A stretch of DNA of 60,000 nucleotides. Origin: Owenia fusiformis (taxonomy: Eukaryota > Annelida > Polychaeta > Sabellida > Oweniidae). This document shows, in pieces, positions 57,336 through 60,000 of the stretch. The first letter of the stretch is position 1, and every line of letters starts with the position of its first letter. The notes below the pieces were generated by a model that saw only the letters and a list, made by a program, of their open reading frames with translations, was not told where the DNA came from and did no database searches. The position numbers were made by a program, and so were the translations under genes. The DNA is taken from positions 51,293,885 through 51,353,884 of the forward strand of contig CAIIXF020000001.1 in assembly GCA_903813345.2 (NCBI GenBank). The letters run 5' to 3'.

Positions 57336-57351
57336 TAACATTCACAAACTT

Positions 57352-57900
57352 ATCGCATCCTACGACCCCTTTAGATTGTGGTCGTACGCCCGATTCATTG
57401 GAAAGCCTGTCTTTCTACAATGTTGAAGAATGAACTACGCATTGCACTATTAAATGACCTACCTCGATACATTCCAGAGTATTTTAGAATTCTTTTTATG
57501 TTATTAGATCGCCAATTGTATGGGTTTATCGGCAGAACGAAGATATTTTTGTTTTTGATAGCAATATTTGCGTGTAATATTTAACTTATTTCAACCGTCA
57601 AATTCCTCCATTCAGTTCCCGGCATGCACCAGTCATAAGGGAAATCCCTGGGGAATTCCCCTTCCGACAATTTGAAAATTGCTGACAAATTTCCAATGTA
57701 AAAACTAAAATCTGTTCGTTCTGCCGATAAACCCATACAATTGGCGATCTAACAACATAAAAAGAATTCTAAAATACTCTGGAATGTATCAAGGTAGGTC
57801 ATTTAATAGTGCAATCTATAGTTCATTCTCCGACATTGTAGAAAGACAGGCTTACCAATGAATCGGGCGGATGACCACAATCTAAAGGGGTCATATGCGA
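57352..57900. repeat. Foldback element, arms about 187 bp
   Basis: 57352-57540 (starting ATCGCATCCTACGACCCCTT) is inverted at 57716-57900 with few mismatches around a 175-bp spacer. Non-coding. Confidence 0.85.
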
Positions 57901-58250
57901 TAATCACAAACTACGTCAACGGTGTAGGGGAGGGGGAAACAAGAAAATTGGAAACAAATGTGAGACATATAAGCCTACACAGTTCAAGTGAAAATTCAAA
58001 TCAAAATGTGTTCGTTTTTTCAGCATTCGTTTTTTTACGTTCATTTTTTTGATGTTGTTCTCACTCAAATTATTTTGCAAAGCCAATTTCCTGATTTCAA
58101 TTTTCAATGAGTTCAACTGCAAAGTAAATGCTTTCAAATATACTGTAGATTAGACGCAAAATGTAAAATAAATATTGGGCTTTCATAATTTAATATTTCA
58201 TTTTCGATATGATCGTTAGAATATAGTTTATTATTAACAAATATACTTAC

Positions 58251-58410
58251 AATATTAGGGAACTCCCATACAAAATGTACACAGCCTCGTTTTGAAAAAC
58301 GATATCCCATCATTCATTGCAAAGAGGATTTCCCAAAATGAAAGATCAACATTGACAACTCAACACACAATTATTGATGAATACACCACATAATAACGGA
58401 TAAATATGCG
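58251..58410. promoter_or_regulatory. Candidate divergent promoter with first exons on both strands
   Basis: On the - strand a donor GTAAGT starts at 58250, just where an SLC44A1 5' UTR exon is needed. On the + strand a donor GTAAGT starts at 58411 (after AAATATGCG). The 160 bp between the two donors may hold two short non-coding first exons and a shared promoter. This rests on splice signals only. Confidence 0.35.
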
Positions 58411-58988
58411 GTAAGTATGATCTTTTAATATTTTGATATACATTGAACTATATAAATGCCAAATAGAACAGTTATGATTCACCAATCCTGCGTTTATGAC
58501 ATTTTCATATTTATTTCAATATTTCATCCTAATTTTTTTGTGGGAGGCACAGACCTTACTTCCTGGGAAACAGGGAAAGCTATGAGGATTTTGATATAGT
58601 ATATAGTATGGACTTGCCAACACGATCCTCAGAGACCCAGAGGGTGCATGAATGCACCTACACATCCAAGAAAGTGTCTGTTGATAAAAGCATAAAATAA
58701 GCGAGCTTATGTTTAATGGAGTGCTTCGGCTATTTTCGTTGTTCAAACGTTTATTCCCGAAGTCAAATGCCTTTTCTGAGAAATAAATATTGATCAATTA
58801 ATGTCTGACAGATGGAAAAAATAAAGGTCAGTACGAGGGTCATATTTTTGGGTGGTCGTGTCTTTTCTTCCCATTTATCCTTCCAAATAATTCAGCACTC
58901 CAATACTTGCAAGGATGGATGATACTGATGTAGGACTCAGTTAAAGAACAAAAGTAAGCTGCTGATCACATTAATTCATGTTTTACAG

Positions 58989-59059
58989 GTCACTATTATT
59001 CAGCTGCCAATTGCTTTGTGGGAGAGCCATAAGTTTCAAAATCTAACATGGCTCTCAAA
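58989..59059 (+). CDS. Candidate exon of a + strand gene continuing out of the window
   Basis: 71 bp with a strong acceptor (TTTTACAG, ending 58988) and donor (GTAAGT, from 59060). Two readings are possible: an internal coding exon open throughout (VTIIQLPIALWESHK...), or a 5' UTR exon with a start at 59048 (MALK). The product is unknown. Confidence 0.35.
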
Positions 59060-60000
59060 GTAAGTAACACAGACCTACAATTGTAGATTTTAATGAGAAA
59101 AGATTGTCCCTTTAATCCAATGATATGGTTCAATTAACACCAAATTGACATGTAAGTTATATTTGTCGATGCCTCTTCCTTTTTTGCCTCAGGAAGTGGG
59201 CAGTTATCAAATTACAAATCCATCTCTATGTTTCGGTATTGGGAGCCTTCATCATCACAATCACAACATATGACGTCGTGATCGTTGCCTTGATGATTTG
59301 CCATATAAGGTAATAATGGCGGACTTTTGGTCACGTGACTGGTCAAACTCCGGTCCATAGAACGAATGGCTCCGCCCACGGCACTTTGTGAGGAGCCTTC
59401 GCAAAAAATCAAAATATAAGTTAACCATGTAGTTGACATGTTGCTAGGTGAAATGCAAGGAAATCCCTATGGAGCCAAGGCTGAATGTTTCCACTCCTTC
59501 ATTCATTTAAATATATAATATTACCATGAGTAAGCAAGTTAAAATAGTCCATTGATCGGAAGTGATGTCAATATAATCCCTGTCTGGAAGTTTCAAAGTT
59601 GTAGTGCTATAACCTCATGATTTGATTTTTTTGAATGGCATGTTCATTTTGTGAGGGTCTCCCATTTTATTCAAGTGTTGCAATCTGTAGCACTATGGGA
59701 TCTTAAACCCTTGGGATATATATATACTGCATCATGATGAACCATGACATCTCATTCCTTCTCAGTCCTGAGATGTTTCAGGTTAAACAGAAAGATGCTA
59801 TGAGTGTCAGAATGTATATACAGTACTGTCTAAAGTTGGAGTATTAACTAGATTAGTAAAATACATTTTATTTGCTATTGACAATAATTGACTATATCAT
59901 ATAAACTTTATCTCAACAAATGTCAATAAACATACATGTATTCTATAGATTTGATGTGAGGACAAGGGTTGAGTTGGATAATGTAACTCCTTTAGTAAGG
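59060..60000. other. Right end of window, no recognised gene
   Basis: Probably an intron of the + strand gene whose candidate exon ends at 59059. A GC-richer patch around 59260-59400 contains GTCACGTGAC and GCTCCGCCCAC, motifs often seen in promoters. No exon with family similarity was found. Confidence 0.4.

Larger units (their letters stand above)
57059..58250. other. Probable first intron of SLC44A1, repeat-bearing
   Basis: Bounded by an acceptor (TTTTGTTCCAG, - strand, ending at 57059) and a strong donor (GTAAGT, - strand, starting at 58250). Contains a solo repeat end (57245-57335) and a foldback element (57352-57900). No coding exon was recognised. Confidence 0.5.

Overview
The window is a piece of an animal nuclear genome. 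Its genes are split by introns with GT-AG borders, many introns are full of small transposable elements, and the proteins belong to metazoan families. The AT-rich base composition, the abundance of MITEs and GGAC-rich repeats, and a squid-like DFPase suggest a marine invertebrate, most likely a lophotrochozoan (mollusc, annelid or brachiopod). An invertebrate deuterostome is not excluded. No organism can be named from the sequence alone.

Layout. (1) 1-672, + strand: the last coding part of a glycosyltransferase-like gene that begins left of the window. (2) 2992-31183, - strand: Rictor, the defining subunit of mTORC2. Twenty-two coding exons were traced with consistent phases (1428 codons); roughly the last 230 residues are not in the window. 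(3) Rictor intron 10 (11896-25095, about 13 kb) holds a nested gene on the opposite strand (15746-23601). It encodes a putative type II membrane protein with a tyrosine-motif cytoplasmic tail, a duplicated tail exon, a Thr-rich mucin-like stalk and an unrecognised eight-cysteine C-terminal domain. This is the best candidate for something undescribed. (4) 31381-35492, + strand: a five-exon DFPase-like six-bladed propeller enzyme whose start codon lies 198 bp from that of Rictor, so the two probably share a bidirectional promoter. (5) 37014-38765, - strand: an intronless acyl-CoA synthetase (ANL superfamily). (6) 46113-57040, - strand: a complete choline transporter-like protein (SLC44A1/CTL1 type) with a pair of homologous exons whose phases force mutually exclusive use. 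(7) 58251-59059: splice signals suggesting a non-coding first exon of SLC44A1 and a divergent + strand gene that runs out of the window.

Between and inside the genes lies a dense layer of repeats. It includes at least four TIR elements starting CAGGGTG and flanked by TA (mariner-like), two of which keep different ends of a transposase; a CTGTAAAACGGGTA MITE in two copies, one of which interrupts an older repeat; a four-arm nested palindrome; several foldback elements; minisatellites; a tRNA-derived SINE piece; and a GTCACCACC mini-MITE family.

The identified genes do not form a pathway. Rictor is a signalling scaffold, SLC44A1 imports choline, the ANL enzyme activates a carboxylate substrate, and the DFPase-like enzyme is a calcium-dependent hydrolase. 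The real structural links are the Rictor/DFPase head-to-head pair and the gene nested inside Rictor.
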